A DNA stretch of 64,000 nt from NCBI RefSeq assembly GCF_024166365.1, contig NC_064839.1, positions 19,082,878 to 19,146,877 of the forward strand, read 5' to 3'. The notes beneath the pieces are model-generated. The model made no database searches, was not told where the DNA came from, and worked only from the letters and a program-made list of their open reading frames with translations. Each line of letters begins with the position of its first letter. Positions within the stretch are counted from its first letter, which is position 1. The DNA comes from Elephas maximus indicus (taxonomy: Eukaryota > Chordata > Mammalia > Proboscidea > Elephantidae). This document shows positions 45,880 through 57,934 of the stretch, one piece after another. Both the position numbers and the translations under genes were made by a program.

Positions 45880-46445
45880 ACGAGTTTGAGATAAGCTGAT
45901 TACAAAAGTGGCCACCATTGTTCACGCCTGCTAGTATCCAAGACCTTCATCAGGTGACTTTTTAGCTCTTCCCATCGAGAGGTGGAGTCAGATTTCCTAC
46001 CCCTTGAATCTTGGCTGGCTTTGTGCCTTTGCTTTGGCTAACAATGTGGCGAAAGTCACGCTGTCTCAGTTCCAAGCTGATGCCACAAAGGGCCTCGTGC
46101 CCTTCCACTCTCTCTGGAGTCTACCACTGTCATGTGGACGATGACAGACATGTGGCCCAGTTACATCGGCTCTTAGGAGTCAGTTCACCCCCAGCCAATA
46201 ACCTACCACATACCTACCAAGTACGCAAATGAGGCCGTCCCCCATCCGCCAGGCCCCTCTGACCCAAAAGTTGACTGCAGAGTTAGCATATAAGCAGGAC
46301 TAGCTGATACTGCCAAGCCCGGCCTAGAGCTGAAGAACCAGCTAGCTGTCAGTGTCTGAGATAAATCAATGCTGATTTTTCTTAATCACTGGGCTTTGGG
46401 CTTGTTTGTTACACAGCACTATTGTGGCAAAACATAACTGATACA
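45880..46445 (+). mobile_element. MLT1-like LTR relic (intron of TOX3)
   Basis: GTGCCTTTGCTTTGGCTAAC near the start; GAGATAAATCAATG and TTGTTTGTTACACAGCACTA near the end. Divergent. Confidence 0.55.
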
Positions 46446-46479
46446 CATACTTCAGAGTAACAACTCTTCAGCATTTGTC

Positions 46480-46710
46480 TCTAATAATCTCATTATTGAG
46501 TGGAATACGGACCGCTTGAGTGCAAATACAGATCTAGTAATGAGTAACTTTGTGACTTGGGAAAACTGAATTTATCCCTCTGCTTCTCAGTTTCCTTAGC
46601 TGCAAAATGGGGCTATGTGGATTATTTGCCAAATGTGAATTAACTCACATGTCTTAAACATTTAGAACAGTGCCTGGCCTACAGGAAGCACTTACTTAGC
46701 AAATGTTAGT
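46480..46710 (+). mobile_element. MIR relic
   Basis: TCTCAGTTTCCTTAGCTGCA core and AGTGCCTGGCCTACAGGAAG end. Confidence 0.8.
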
Positions 46711-46739
46711 CATTTCTTTTAATTAACAACAACTTTTTT

Positions 46740-46944
46740 ACCACTAGAAAGGAAACCCTGGTGATATAGTGGTTAAGTGCTATGGCTGCTAACCAAAAGG
46801 TATGCAGTTCAAATCCACTAGGCGCTCCTTGGAAACTCTATGGGGCAGTTCTACCCTGTCCTACAGAGTCGCTATGAGTCAGAATCGACTCGATGGCAAC
46901 GTGTTTGGTGTGTGTATACGTGTGTGTTTTTTAACCACTAGAAA
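46740..46944 (+). mobile_element. AfroSINE-type SINE with 11-bp target duplication
   Basis: ACCACTAGAAA at 46740-46750 and 46934-46944, perfect. The tail has a short GTGTGTGT run. Confidence 0.96.
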
Positions 46945-47300
46945 ACGATTCCTACTAAAAAACTTCAAACTCCTGTACCTGCGTGATTACTTATCACAGT
47001 GCTCACCTGACTATAAGAAAAACATAATAGGATTCCTTTGAGATACTAAATTGAAGTACTTGACAACTTCAGAAATGTTTTGGTTTAATACCAGAATTGG
47101 ATTACCAGAATTGATCAAAAAGAGACACAGATAGGGGAGAATGTTCAACACTCATATGACTTTGTATTATCTGTTATAAGATAAACAGATCTAGAGCTCA
47201 AAATGGAAGAGAAACTATTAAATTTTGTAGTAAAAACATGTAATGACTTCTGTCTTTTACTAAGGCAACAGTGCTTGGAATAACTCCTCTTAAAGACTAT
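46945..47300. other. Unique intron sequence
   Basis: Nothing recognised. Confidence 0.5.
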
Positions 47301-47810
47301 TTTTTTCCTCTTGTTGTTGTGTGCCATCAAGTCAATTCCGACTAATAGCGACCCAATATGATGGAGAATAGAAGGCAGTACAGTCCCTGAGAGCAGTACA
47401 GCCAGAGTGCTCCTTGGAAGCAAGATTCACGAGACTTCATCTCACCTACTTTGGACATCTTATCAGGAAGGACCAGTCCCTGGAGAAGGACATCATGCTT
47501 GGTAAGGTATACAGCCAGTGAGAAAGAGGAAGACCCTCAATGAGATGGACGGACACAGTGGCTGCAACGATGGGCTCAAGCATAACGATTGTGAGGATGG
47601 CGCAGGACCAGGCAGTGTTTCATCCTATTGTACACAAGGTCTCCATGAGTCGGAACTGACTCAATGGCACCTAACAACAACAATAACCTTTATGGGAGCA
47701 GATCTCTAGGTTTTTTCTTCTATGGAGCAGCTGGTGGGTTCAAACTGCTGACCTTCAGTTAGCAGCTAAGTATTTAACCACTGTACCACCAGGGTTCCTT
47801 TTTTCCTCTT
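47301..47810 (-). mobile_element. AfroSINE-type SINE split by an RTE fragment
   Basis: TTTTTTCCTCTT at 47301-47312 and 47799-47810, a perfect 12-bp target duplication around the composite. Left part 47313-47365; right part 47684-47798. Confidence 0.93.
47366..47683 (+). mobile_element. RTE 3' end inserted in a reverse SINE
   Basis: CAGTACAGCCAGAGTGCTCC ... GGAGAAGGACATCATGCTTG ... ending CACCTAACAACAACAATAA. Short 5'-truncated copy. Confidence 0.88.
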
Positions 47811-47837
47811 ATTCTTCAAAAATTATGTTTTTTTTTG

Positions 47838-48020
47838 GAGGGTGTGCTTAGCTGCTAACCTAAAGGTTGGAGGTTCGAGTCCATCCAGAGGCGTCTTGAA
47901 AAAAGGGTCTGGCAATCTGCTTCTGGAAAATCGGCCACTGAAAACCCCATGGAGCACAGTTCTATCCTGACACACATAGTGTCGCCATGAGTTGGAACTC
48001 GCTCCACGGCAGTCAGTGGT
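47838..48020 (+). mobile_element. AfroSINE-type SINE, GCCTGG subfamily
   Basis: GGTTGGAGGTTCGAGTCCAT B-box region and ACACATAGTGTCGCCATGAG tail. Confidence 0.9.
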
Positions 48021-50072
48021 TTTATTTTCTTTTGCACTTGTGAAGAACATGCTAAAGCCATATCTTGCATGGGAGGGGGTGCTCGACACAAGTTCATTGC
48101 ACATGATAACTCCATTGTTGTTTCCCCGCCTGATCGGAAGGCTGAAATCTTGCTTCCTGTAACCTCACTCCTTGGACTAGTTAGTTAGCTCTTCTATCTA
48201 GAAGCACAGAGGCCAATTTATCTTTTCCCTTATATGGTGACCCTTATATTTGAGAACCAGGATTATATGCCCCCAAATCCTCTCTTCCTTGGTTTTCCAT
48301 TATTCTAAAATGATTTGATTTTTCAGTCTTCACCACCATGCAGTCAACACTCTGGAAAGCCTCCAACTGGTCACCGACCCTCTTTAAATTGTAGAGTCCA
48401 AAACACAACCAGTTCTTCTGAGTTGGTCTAACCATCCTATTGGACCATTAGATACTGCTCCCAGAGAGATCACTGTATTTGTAGCTATTTACACTTCTGG
48501 CTCAGGTTGAAATTATTTTAAACTCAAGGACTCAAGTATCTTAAGGACTACTTTTTGCCTGCCAGGTCCCTGAATATAAATTTAGTAACTTCTCAAACCG
48601 CACTTAATTACAAAAAAAGAGTATTTTAGATTTAGACTTATTCTTTTCAAATTCCATCCTATTGGCTCTGGAGTCAAGAGTCCCATGCCGAAATATGATT
48701 CTAGTATCTAATACATAAATTTTAAGCTATTTCTTCTAAGTCATTCATAGATTTGATGAGCCCAATCACGGCTGCTACTTCCTTATGCCTCTTGAGCTAC
48801 TGGTTCTTGGCCGAAATCCGTGTATTGTCAATGATTCACGCCCCAATGCACAAAGATCACCTATACCTGCTTCTGGGTAAATGAATGAATACATGATCCA
48901 TTGGGGAAGTGCATGTACATCCTCACGCTAGATACTTTACACCACCTAATTAACAGCCAACTGTACCTGAATGTTTAACATCTGCAGCCACACAACCAGT
49001 TGTTTGCTGCCAATATCCAAATCTGAGTACAGAAACTGTGTATCTTCCAATGTGTGTCTTCTGGATTCTAAGAAAAAGATTTTGCTATTGACCTGATGTT
49101 TTCTCTTTCTAACGAAGTGACAAGTATTCTGGGAGCTATCAACAATGGCGAGAGGCCCTTTGTGGTTCTGGCTCTGGGCAGCTGCTAATTTTAAGCTTTA
49201 ATATACAAAAGAAACAACTGAAGTGAAGAAGAGCAAGAAAAAGGGAGTGAACCCTTTTTAAACGGCTTTGCCAGCAACATCTACTCTGCTCTGAGGTCCT
49301 ATATGACACTTGAGACTGTAACAATGACAATGGAGTGGTATCTCTGCTTGCCAAAGAAAAGGTGTCAACAGCAGGAACGTATTAGTTCAAATTATCGTCC
49401 CGAAAGCCTCTCTAAAATCAAGCCAGGCAAGAGACAAAGTTAATTAAATGTTGAAAAAGATTATATAATAGCTCATGCTCCTTTTGTATTGAGATAATAA
49501 TATTCTTGAGTAGCATTTCTTTGAGATATTGGTGCATTTTATAATACATTGGGGCCCATTGAATATGCTATGTATAACACATACATATGTCCTTTGTTTT
49601 TAGTACTTGGAGCATAATTTTATTTTAAATAAGCATGAAGTTTATTTATATGAATGGGGTGCTTGGTCAAAACGCAACATTCCAAATTACAATAATCACT
49701 GAAGAATTTACAAAGTGAGATCTAAAAATGCCGGACAAACATACCTCCCAGGACATAAAGGGGGCATATTAACACATATTAGTCCCTGACACAAAGAAAG
49801 AATAAGAGATTACTTAAAATTTGTCTCAAGAGTTTGAACAAACATCTCTAGGGATCAACGAATCTTTGGAAACTATTATTTAGATTCAGATGCTTAATTA
49901 ACTCAGACTTTTCCTGCCCTCATCCAGGTAATCTCTAATGGAAAAAATAAGTTTGTAAATTGTTCAAGATGCTATTTTATCAACTCTAAGAGGAGCTGTG
50001 TTTACGTTTGCAATGCTCCAGGGCCACTTCCAAGCTTGTAACTACGACAAGGGGGCACCTGTGCAGGCTTAC
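48021..50072. other. Unique TOX3 intron sequence
   Basis: No repeat recognised in about 2 kb up to the short HMG exon. AT-rich near 49,440-49,640. Confidence 0.5.
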
Positions 50073-50153
50073 CTTGGAAACCAGGCTCGCCCTGTATGCC
50101 GCCAGGGCCTTCAGGTACTCTTTTTTGGCAGCTTCTGTTTTCCTTTTATATAC
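50073..50153 (-). CDS. TOX3: TOX3 coding exon: last helix of HMG box
   Basis: A short 81-bp exon encoding 27 residues, [14 protein letters not shown] through [10 protein letters not shown]. It is found between an acceptor ending AATAG (intron base 50154) and a donor GTAAGC (50072-50067). It completes helix 3 of the HMG box, whose basic and aromatic positions ([12 protein letters not shown]) are intact. It is too short and too spliced to appear as a normal long open frame, so the call rests on the splice sites, the phase-0 fit to both neighbours and the TOX family sequence. Confidence 0.96.
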
Positions 50154-50346
50154 CTATTAAAAGACCACAATTAGCGTGTAAATTCTCAGCTATCAAATAA
50201 CTGTTGCCAAAACTAGGTCACAATGTCACTTACATAAAGGGTTAGGCTCCTTGGCTTTGATTTTTAAATATTAACACGCACACACTAAACAAAAACTCCG
50301 TCACCTAAATGGGGCACAATTTTGATGTTTACTATCGAAAATGAAA
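50154..50346. other. Unique TOX3 intron sequence
   Basis: Upstream (gene sense) flank of the 27-residue exon; nothing recognised. Confidence 0.4.
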
Positions 50347-50455
50347 GGAGTTTGGTGGTGCAAGCGGTTTGCAATTGGCTGCTAGCCTACAGGTTGGCAG
50401 TTTGAACTCATGTGGCGGCTCTGTGAAGAAAGGCCTGGTTAACGGCTCCTTAAAA

Positions 50456-50811
50456 ATTAATCTACTGCCCTCAAGTTGATTCCAGCTCATAGCGACCCTA
50501 CAGGACAGAGCAGAACTGCTCCATAAGGTTTCTAAGCTGTTAGAATCCGCCAGCCACTCCTGAGGAGAAAGATGTAGCAGTCTGCTTCCGTAAAGATTTA
50601 CAGCCTTGGAAACCCTCTGGGCAGTTCTACTCTGTCCTATAGGGTCGCTATGAGTGGGAATCGACTCCATGGCCACGAGTTTGGTTTAATGGGTTTAATC
50701 TTTAAGGTAGCTGGCTGCCATATCTTTGTCTTGCAGACAGGTTGATAGGCTTGAACCGCTGTCCTGTAGATTAGCGGCGAGTGCTTAACCACTGCACCAC
50801 CAGGGCTCCTT
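50456..50811 (-). mobile_element. Middle SINE of a three-level nest
   Basis: Left part 50456-50540 (CCCTCAAGTTGATTCCAGCT) and right part 50697-50811 ending ACCAGGGCTCCTTC. Confidence 0.87.
50541..50696 (+). mobile_element. Inner SINE of a three-level nest, head-truncated
   Basis: Begins at AATCCGCCAGCCACTCC, past the A box, and ends in the GAGTTTGGTTTAATGGG tail. Confidence 0.87.
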
Positions 50812-50915
50812 CAGTGAAGATTATAGCCTAAAAAACCCAACGGAGCAGTTGTACTCTGTAACACATGCAGTTGCCATGAGTAGGGGGCAGGAATGATGGC
50901 AGCTAACAACAACAA

Positions 50916-52140
50916 GCATCACAAATTAACAAAGGTTCTCAGTTCGCAGCCTAGATTCCTTGAGAGTACCTGGAGGGCCTCTGGCAGAGGCAGTAAATCA
51001 GGTAGCCAGAAGAACAAACTTTGCTGCAACTGGTTTAAATTATAGAAAGTAACCAGTGTCTCCATCAATGTCATCTTTCCCCCACACACATTTCTCAACT
51101 GTACTAAATCAGAGTGTAAACACAAAAACCAAAGTGGGAGAGCTTGTGGAGACAGAACAGAGAACGTGGAGGCCTCTCAATACTCATTTTGTGTTGGGAA
51201 AAAAAGGGGGGGACAGAAATAGCAAAAGATGTGAGATTTCCATTAATGAGACCAATGAGCTACATAAATAAAATCTATCATTTTAACATGATTTGGGCTT
51301 CCTTCTTTTTTTTAAACAGTGGTCAGATGGCTGGGTGTTACACCAAAGCACTCCTTTCTCTCCAGAGCTTAAAAGTTAGGTATAACACCTTGTCCCTCCC
51401 TTATAAAATCAGTCTGTTACATACAGCAATAAGCTCACTGAAGACAAACAGTAAAAATTCTATCATCGCATCACCCCAGTGAAACCAGCTGGCAGGAATG
51501 AATTCATGATTTGTAAAGAAAAATCAAGGGCTTTCCACTCTTCATTCCTGAAACAATTATTCCATTTTATCACTAATAGGGGTCTACTCGTCTGTCGATA
51601 TGGGAGCTTTAACTCCTATAAATGGTAATTGGAGTTTCATGCAAGGAGCAAGGGGAGGACCTCCCTCCAAGGAACCCATTCTTCTCTCATTCGTGTGGAA
51701 GAGTTGCATGAGGAAGGAGAAGAGACTAAACTCCTAAGGAACTATCTCCTACCAGCATAGCTAATCTCTGAATACCTCTCAGACTGCTGAGCTTTAAAAT
51801 GAACTTGGAATAAAATTTCAAATGCCCGGTGACAATAACGAGACACGCAGAGGAGGCTTCAAAGTTTGGAAACCCACCAAGACAGCACAAAGGTTCAGAA
51901 AGATGATCAATGAAAAGGCAAGCAGGACGGACCTAGTCCCTTTGTAGTGCTCCTTTTGAACAAAGGGAAAAAAAAAATTCCACGTTATTTAAAATGAAAA
52001 GATGATCGTCAAAAGTTTATGCTTGCAGGACACTGCCTGGATTTCTTCCAACCCTCCTCTAAACGGGTTCGGAACATTCAGCCTGAAGCTGGCTGAGAAA
52101 TCTGTACAGTCACAAAATGGCTGGAGATTTGTTTGTATTT
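50916..52140. other. Unique TOX3 intron sequence
   Basis: Open stretches exist but none has splice sites or homology. Confidence 0.45.
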
Positions 52141-52600
52141 ACAGTCATGCGTCACTTAATGTCCACGATAAGTTCTGTGAAACAGGACGTTAAGTGATTT
52201 GGATGTTGTGCGAACACCACATGATACATGGCAGACCCCAGATTACAAATGAGTTCCATTCCTAAATCTTTTAGTAGAATTTGTACAAAAGTTGAAACAG
52301 GTGTGGTCAGGTCAGTCAAACAAACAGATTGTTGTCTTATTACACGGTATAGTGTAGCTTTCTATGCATAAAAAACACTAAAGAAACACTTCCAGATACA
52401 CTAAAATAGCCTTAGCATAATAATAGAATAATAATAATAATAATGTTTTCTTGTATGTCGCAAAGCAGTACCTGTTTGTTATTGTGAGCCATTGTACGTA
52501 CCTCAGATTTTTAATATAATAGGCTTTATAGGGGTTGGGACTGAGGACGTTGGTCCAACAGACATTATGTGGTGTGTGGCTACTTATTTGTTTGTTTGGT
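52141..52600. mobile_element. Possible DNA-transposon relic (Tigger-like, tentative)
   Basis: ACAGTCATGCGTCACTTAAT, then GACGTTAAGTGATTTGGATG and GTTGTGCGAACACCACATGA, recall an old mammalian DNA transposon end. The right limit is uncertain. Confidence 0.45.
52417..52443. repeat. (AAT)n microsatellite
   Basis: About seven trinucleotide units with one interruption. Confidence 0.9.
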
Positions 52601-52731
52601 TTTTTTAATTCCATAACTCAGAAAGGCTTTCATGAGAGGCAATCACGTTAAGGGAAAGTATTTGCTCAGAAAAGGCAGAAGGAATACTCCGGTAATTTTT
52701 GAATGGATCGCCATGATGGAGCCTGCCTTAC

Positions 52732-52959
52732 CTGCTTTTGTTCTTCTCCAAGGCTGTCCCACATAGATGCTACGATCTTGGAGACCTCTCCAAAGGTTGC
52801 ATTGGGGTTCTGCCCTTTAATTGCAGCCTGTGTGTCTCTGAAAAATAGGGCATATGCTGACACTGGCTTCTGGGGCTCGTTGGGATCTTTCTTTTTCTTT
52901 TTCTTTGGAGTCTTGGGCTTCTTGCCAGAATCCGGAGCAGCTCTTTTCTCTCCAATGGC
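52732..52959 (-). CDS. TOX3: TOX3 coding exon: nuclear localisation signal and first part of HMG box
   Basis: Encodes 76 residues from [14 protein letters not shown] to DSLGEEQKQ. The acceptor is TTGCAG at 52960 and the donor is GTAAGG at 52731-52726, both phase 0. Residues 13-24 are a run of Lys and Pro ([12 protein letters not shown]), a basic nuclear localisation signal. The HMG box begins at [16 protein letters not shown], with the minor-groove wedge and helix-1 signature ([11 protein letters not shown]), and continues through helix 2 ([17 protein letters not shown]). The HMG box bends DNA by binding the minor groove; TOX-class boxes show little sequence preference (family knowledge). No stop, frameshift or missing core residue is seen. 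A start within the preceding intron is not plausible because homology begins exactly at the acceptor. Confidence 0.97.
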
Positions 52960-54277
52960 CTGCAAGGCAGAAAGAAAATTCACTGCCTACAATGTACTTC
53001 CACAGAATGCAGCAAGGCTTACTTGGCCCACAATTGTTCCTTTAAGGTTTTGTTAAGCATCATCAACCGATGAATCACCACAAAAAGGGGGGAGGGGTAA
53101 ATGTGCTTAAGAGTTAACTGGACAGCAGAGATTAGCATTTAGAACGTTGATTAATGAGACCCAGAAGTATCTTCAATACATTTGCACCATATGTTCTAAA
53201 TAGCAATTATGAGTAATGAAAAGCAGAACATGCTGTACCAGGCGATGCTATATATATGCTATGCTATCCATGAACACAAACAAAATATTTTACACCGTCG
53301 GAGGGTGTAGAAGAAAGAGCTTAAATAATACTCAGGGTGTTGACTGTATTCAGATAATTTAAACGAGGTCCTTGCCCCAGTCACATGCTGGATGTATGAT
53401 CAGTCTGAATTGATTTTTTGAGACTAACTTTTATTTTACCAGAATGCTACTTTGCTAATGGGTCTCGAAACTCAAATGGAAGTAAGCTACCATCCCTAAA
53501 TGTGCAGAATAAGGAAAAGGCCATCTTTATTTATTTTTTAAATAATAACTTTTTAAAGAATAGGATAACAAGAAGTATAAAAAGGTCAGGACTACTTCAA
53601 GTAGAGATAGGAAGGAAATTGATATTCTTCCTTAAATTGAAAACCTGTGAAAGACGAAACTGTTGATACGTAAAATCAACAAGACTAAAGAGCCTCATTA
53701 CATATGGCAAGAAGCCCTGCCCGTAAAAATACTGCCACCGGGGCTCTCAGACATATCCACAATATAAACCTTGTGAGATCTAAACCACTGAAATGATATG
53801 GGTACAACTCCCCAAATTTATAAACCACTGGGCTCCATGCTCACCTGCTACTGTCATCTGCTTTTACTGATCATACAATATACTTATCTGAGAAGCAGAA
53901 GAAATGACTTATTGACCATACTTTATACCCTTAGATTACAGCATGGTTATATTGAAGATAATTTTGCAGTTAACATCATCATGGATCCTGAAGAGCTTGA
54001 CAAAATCTGTTTTAACAGCCAGCCTTCGGCAAGATCAATCAAGACAGACTCAACTTGAAGGGCCTTGAATCCTGGATCCTAATTCAAATTTTCGGAGAGT
54101 ATCATTACTTTCTGAATGAAGGTCATTTAATAATAATCCAATTACTAAAACTGCTACAGAATTTTCTTGACTATTAAGTAACTTCTCTTTGAGAGCTCTG
54201 AACCCTTCAGGTGTTAAGAAAACTCTTCTCTACTTCCAGGTAGGTTCACAGTTTGTACTACTGGAGTGACAACAACA
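52960..54277. other. Unique TOX3 intron sequence
   Basis: Contains AT-rich tracts near 53,530. No repeat or exon recognised. Confidence 0.5.
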
Positions 54278-54625
54278 TCCATGTTGTTAGTTGCCACTGA
54301 GTCAACCCCTGGCTCATGGCGACTCCACGCACAACTGAACGAAACGCTGCCTGGTGTTGCGTCATCCCCACGATCGACTACAGATAAGACTGTTGTGCTC
54401 CACAGGATTTTCACTGGCTGATTTTCAGAAGGAGATCACCAGGCCTTTCTTTCTAGTCTGTCTTAGTCTGGAAGCTCTGCTAAAATCTGTTCAGCATCAT
54501 AGCAACAAGTCAGTCTCCAGTGACAGCCAGGTGGTGGCTGCATATGAGTTACATGGGATGGAAACTGACCCCAGGTCGCTCACATGAAAGGTGAGATTTC
54601 TGCCACCGAACCACCACTGCCCCCA
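54278..54625 (-). mobile_element. SINE with tRNA-Gly-like head and RTE-like tail
   Basis: Left end TTGTTAGTTGCCACTGAGTC (reversed RTE-like tail); right end TTTCTGCCACCGAACCACCA (reversed Gly-tRNA-like A box). Confidence 0.83.
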
Positions 54626-55734
54626 AACGACAACCACACTGGTTGTTCCTATGCTTCAGGTGGTGTTAAGCCACATTTCACGTCTCCACCAAAATGCCAC
54701 CTTTCATGATTCACGCAATTAATTCAATAATTCTGTAAGCATCATTGTCTTTTTTTTTTTTTTCCTGAATTCTCAGAATAAATGAGACTTGTTTAATTCT
54801 AGTTAATGAACCCGAACTTGATCTGATGGGAGTCAGATGCCCATCAGTTAGAGCTAGGCTGTGAGCTTTAAAAAAAAAAAAAAAAAATTACTTCAGTAAC
54901 AAGAAAAAATTGAGTCAAACAACTATGTTCTTCTCCTGGAAGCAAATTTAGCACTGGTAGTGCCAACAGCACCCTGATCAATGGCAAGATGAAAGTAATT
55001 TCCAGCTTTTTCCTGATTTCAGTCTAATTTCATTCTCTATATGACAACAGTCAAGTGTTGACAATCCTTCATGTCTCTTTCTTAGATAGCTATGACTTGC
55101 CTTAATCATCATTACCTTTGAAGAATAAACCAGAGATGAAGAATCCTACACCTTAAAAGCTCAGGATTAATTTTCCTTAAAAAAAAAAAAAAAGTGCTTC
55201 TTCATAAGGGTTGGGAAAGATGAACAGATAGCTTTACCCAAAAGAGATACAATCAACAATAATATTAATCTTTCTTCCTCAGCTAAATTGCTTTAAGGGC
55301 TAACAGATTGGATTACTAGACCCTCACCAAAAATGGAGTTACCAGGCATGTAAAAGGTTCTCTTTAGACATGACAATTTCAGTTTGGTACAAAGGTAAGT
55401 GTTAAGATTACTAGAAATGAGAATGAAATGAAAGGAATCCATCTGAATGTGTGTGGCCAGTTATAACCTAGGGGCATCCTACTCACATCTCTTGAGTTTC
55501 TCCAATCATTATTTTGCACTTCACCACATGGAAGTCCTTGTGAGTATGAGTACGGGCTGTTAGTGCATTTACTAACCCTGTGCCCACTGGGGTGCTAATT
55601 TGATGCTATAGACCAAACCCTCCCTCCTGAAATCCCTTGGGTTTCTACATCACTCTAATCTTCCTCCTCTTTTCCTCAACAACCTTCTGTAGCTTCTCTT
55701 CTTCCCTTGGGTATTTAAAAAGAAATGATGATGT
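54626..55734. other. Unique TOX3 intron sequence
   Basis: T-run 54749-54763 and A-runs 54870-54887 and 55179-55193. Nothing else. Confidence 0.5.
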
Positions 55735-56050
55735 ATAGTGTGGACGAACCTTGAAAACATTATGCTGAGTGAAATAAGTCAGTCACCAAAGGACAAATAG
55801 TGTACAATCCCATCTACATGAAATATCTAAAACAGGCAAGTATAGAGGTCAAAGTTTATTAGTGCTTAAGGGGGTGGGGAGAAGACTCAATGCTTAGGGG
55901 ACACTGAGCTTCTGTTAAGGGTAATGGATAAACGTGGAAGTGGACAGTGGTGAGTGTCAAACAACACGATAAACATAATGTCACTGAATCGTACTGAAAT
56001 GGCAAATGATTTGTTACATTCGCATTTACCGCAATAAAAAAGTAGTTTAA
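55735..56050 (+). mobile_element. Ancient L1M 3' end
   Basis: GAACCTTGAAAACATTATGC ... GAGTGAAATAAGTCAGTCAC ... CTGAATCGTACTGAAATGGC, ending CAATAAAAAAG. Confidence 0.8.
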
Positions 56051-56253
56051 AATGTAAGATTTTAAAATAAATACTAAATTAACAATGAAAAAGAAAAACG
56101 ATGCTCAGGGTGCTGGCCATGATTCGCTCCTTAGACACTCTGAGAAATCCTGATTACATCCATGTCTTCACATGGATGTTCTGGTACTCGTGGTCTCCAA
56201 TCTATAGTTTCAGTTCCAATGAGCTGAGTTCTAGACTCAAATCCAACTGTAAA

Positions 56254-56298
56254 CCCACCCAGTAACCCAGTGCCGTCGAGTCGAATCCAACTGTACGC
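56254..56298 (-). mobile_element. SINE tail fragment
   Basis: CAGTGCCGTCGAGTCGAATC only; a short piece of the reverse SINE tail. Confidence 0.6.
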
Positions 56299-56779
56299 CC
56301 CTCAAATTCAACCCATCCCATGCCAAACTCTTATCTTCCCCATGGGGGAAAAAGAAAAGCAATCCTCTCTTCCCAGTGGATTCTCTTAGTTACTTACATC
56401 CATGCGGACTCTAAAACTAAAGCCCAAATTATCTCGTCTCCAAACTCCAGTTGATCACCCAGCCCTTAATGATTTTCCCTCTTAAACGTTTCTCTAATCT
56501 GATTGCCCCTGTCTGTTCCTTCATTTGCTGAAATAGAACAGTTCATAACATAAGGGTCTTTTACTTGGTTTTCTTTTCTCTGGTCTCTCCCTTTGTACTG
56601 CACCCTTATATATGGCCAAAGTCATCCTTAAAGCATACGTTTACCTATGCCATTCTTCTACGCAAATAACTAATCAGCTCTGAATTACCAACAGAGGAAA
56701 GACCAACACATTAAGCCATTTCTCTCAACTCCTACTTCTTTCCTCCCATAACCATTCATTATACTCATAAATTTCCCTG
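56299..56779. other. Unique TOX3 intron sequence
   Basis: Nothing recognised. Confidence 0.45.
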
Positions 56780-57115
56780 TACTTCCAACGCTTCTCGCTG
56801 TTCCCACCATCAGAATGCCTGCCTCTCTCTTCTGCCTCACAAAATTTTATGCATCCTCTTAGACCTAATTCAAATATCACCTTCTCAATAAAGTCTTCCT
56901 CAAATCACTCTCCCAAGCAGAATGGATTACCATCCCACCACACCAGATACATCAATTATAGCACTCATCAGATGTGGGGCTAGTTTTAGACACAGCACTC
57001 TATCCCCAACAGGGAATCCCCTGGGCAGTAATTCTCTTATACATCTTTATGTTACCAGAATCTCACCAAGTAAGATGTCAAGAACAAAGTAGGCGTACAA
57101 CCTACGATGAATGAA
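56780..57115 (+). mobile_element. L2-type LINE 3' relic
   Basis: AATTCAAATATCACCTTCTC ... AATAAAGTCTTCCTCAAATC ... GATGAATGAATG end. Confidence 0.7.
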
Positions 57116-57236
57116 TGAGCAACGAGTAACTGTGTATTAGTACAGCACCCTTTTCATTACAGTTACTTATGGTAGGCATTCAGAAACTACAATGCCTGCA
57201 ACAACATTTTTGATTCAAACTATGTACTCTTGATTA

Positions 57237-57450
57237 AAAGGAGCCCTCCTGGCACAATGGTTAAGCACTTGCCGCTAACCTTAGTGTTAATAGTTCAAAC
57301 CCACCTAGTGGCTTCGTGGGAGAAAGACTGGCAATCTGCTTCTGTAAAAGATTACAGCAAGAAAACCCTATGGGGCAGTTCTTCTCTGTTACATGTAATC
57401 TTTGTGAGTGGGAATCAACTCAGTGGCACCCAACAACAACAACAACATAC
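57237..57450 (+). mobile_element. AfroSINE-type SINE, long form
   Basis: GGAGCCCTCCTGGCACAATG head; tail CACCCAACAACAACAACAAC. It lies about 480 bp downstream (gene sense) of the 90-residue TOX3 exon. Confidence 0.93.
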
Positions 57451-57934
57451 TTGAATAATATGTTTTCCATTGCAAAAGCAAAGATGTAAACCATTAGAAC
57501 TTACTAAGTGATAAATACCATTGAAGGTGTACGGCTATCAGATATGCCAGCACTTCAGCCTACTAACTGGATGAAACTGAACCACATGGATATTAAGTTA
57601 AAATCAAAGCAGATTAGAATTTCTGAAAAGTCTAGCGCAGGCCTCTCCTTTTGCAGATTAGAAAAGTCGAGGCCTAGAAGAGTTAAATGACTTGCCCAAT
57701 GTCTCACGTAAGTATGAGAAGCCAGATCTCCCAACTTCCTGTTCCAGAGAAAAGAAAAATTAAAAGAGCAAAGAAAAACACTAAACCATCATAAATGTAA
57801 CTGCTACTCCAAATCCAGGCAGAAAAAGAAGACAATACCATGAATGAAATTCAAAGACATGAGCACGGGGCGACTCCAAATTCACCGGGAGGTTACCTAC
57901 TAAAGCAGTTAACAGCAGTGTGTCTCAAACTCAC

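Larger units (their letters stand above)
50347..50915 (+). mobile_element. Outer SINE of a three-level nest
   Basis: Left part 50347-50455 (GTGGTGCAAGCGGTTTGCAA) and right part 50812-50915 ending GGCAGCTAACAACAACAA. Confidence 0.85.

Noticed and set aside
52703..53056. Plus-strand frame over the HMG exon
   Set aside because: Antisense of the lysine-rich exon (AAG/AAA read as CTT/TTT gives a Phe run).
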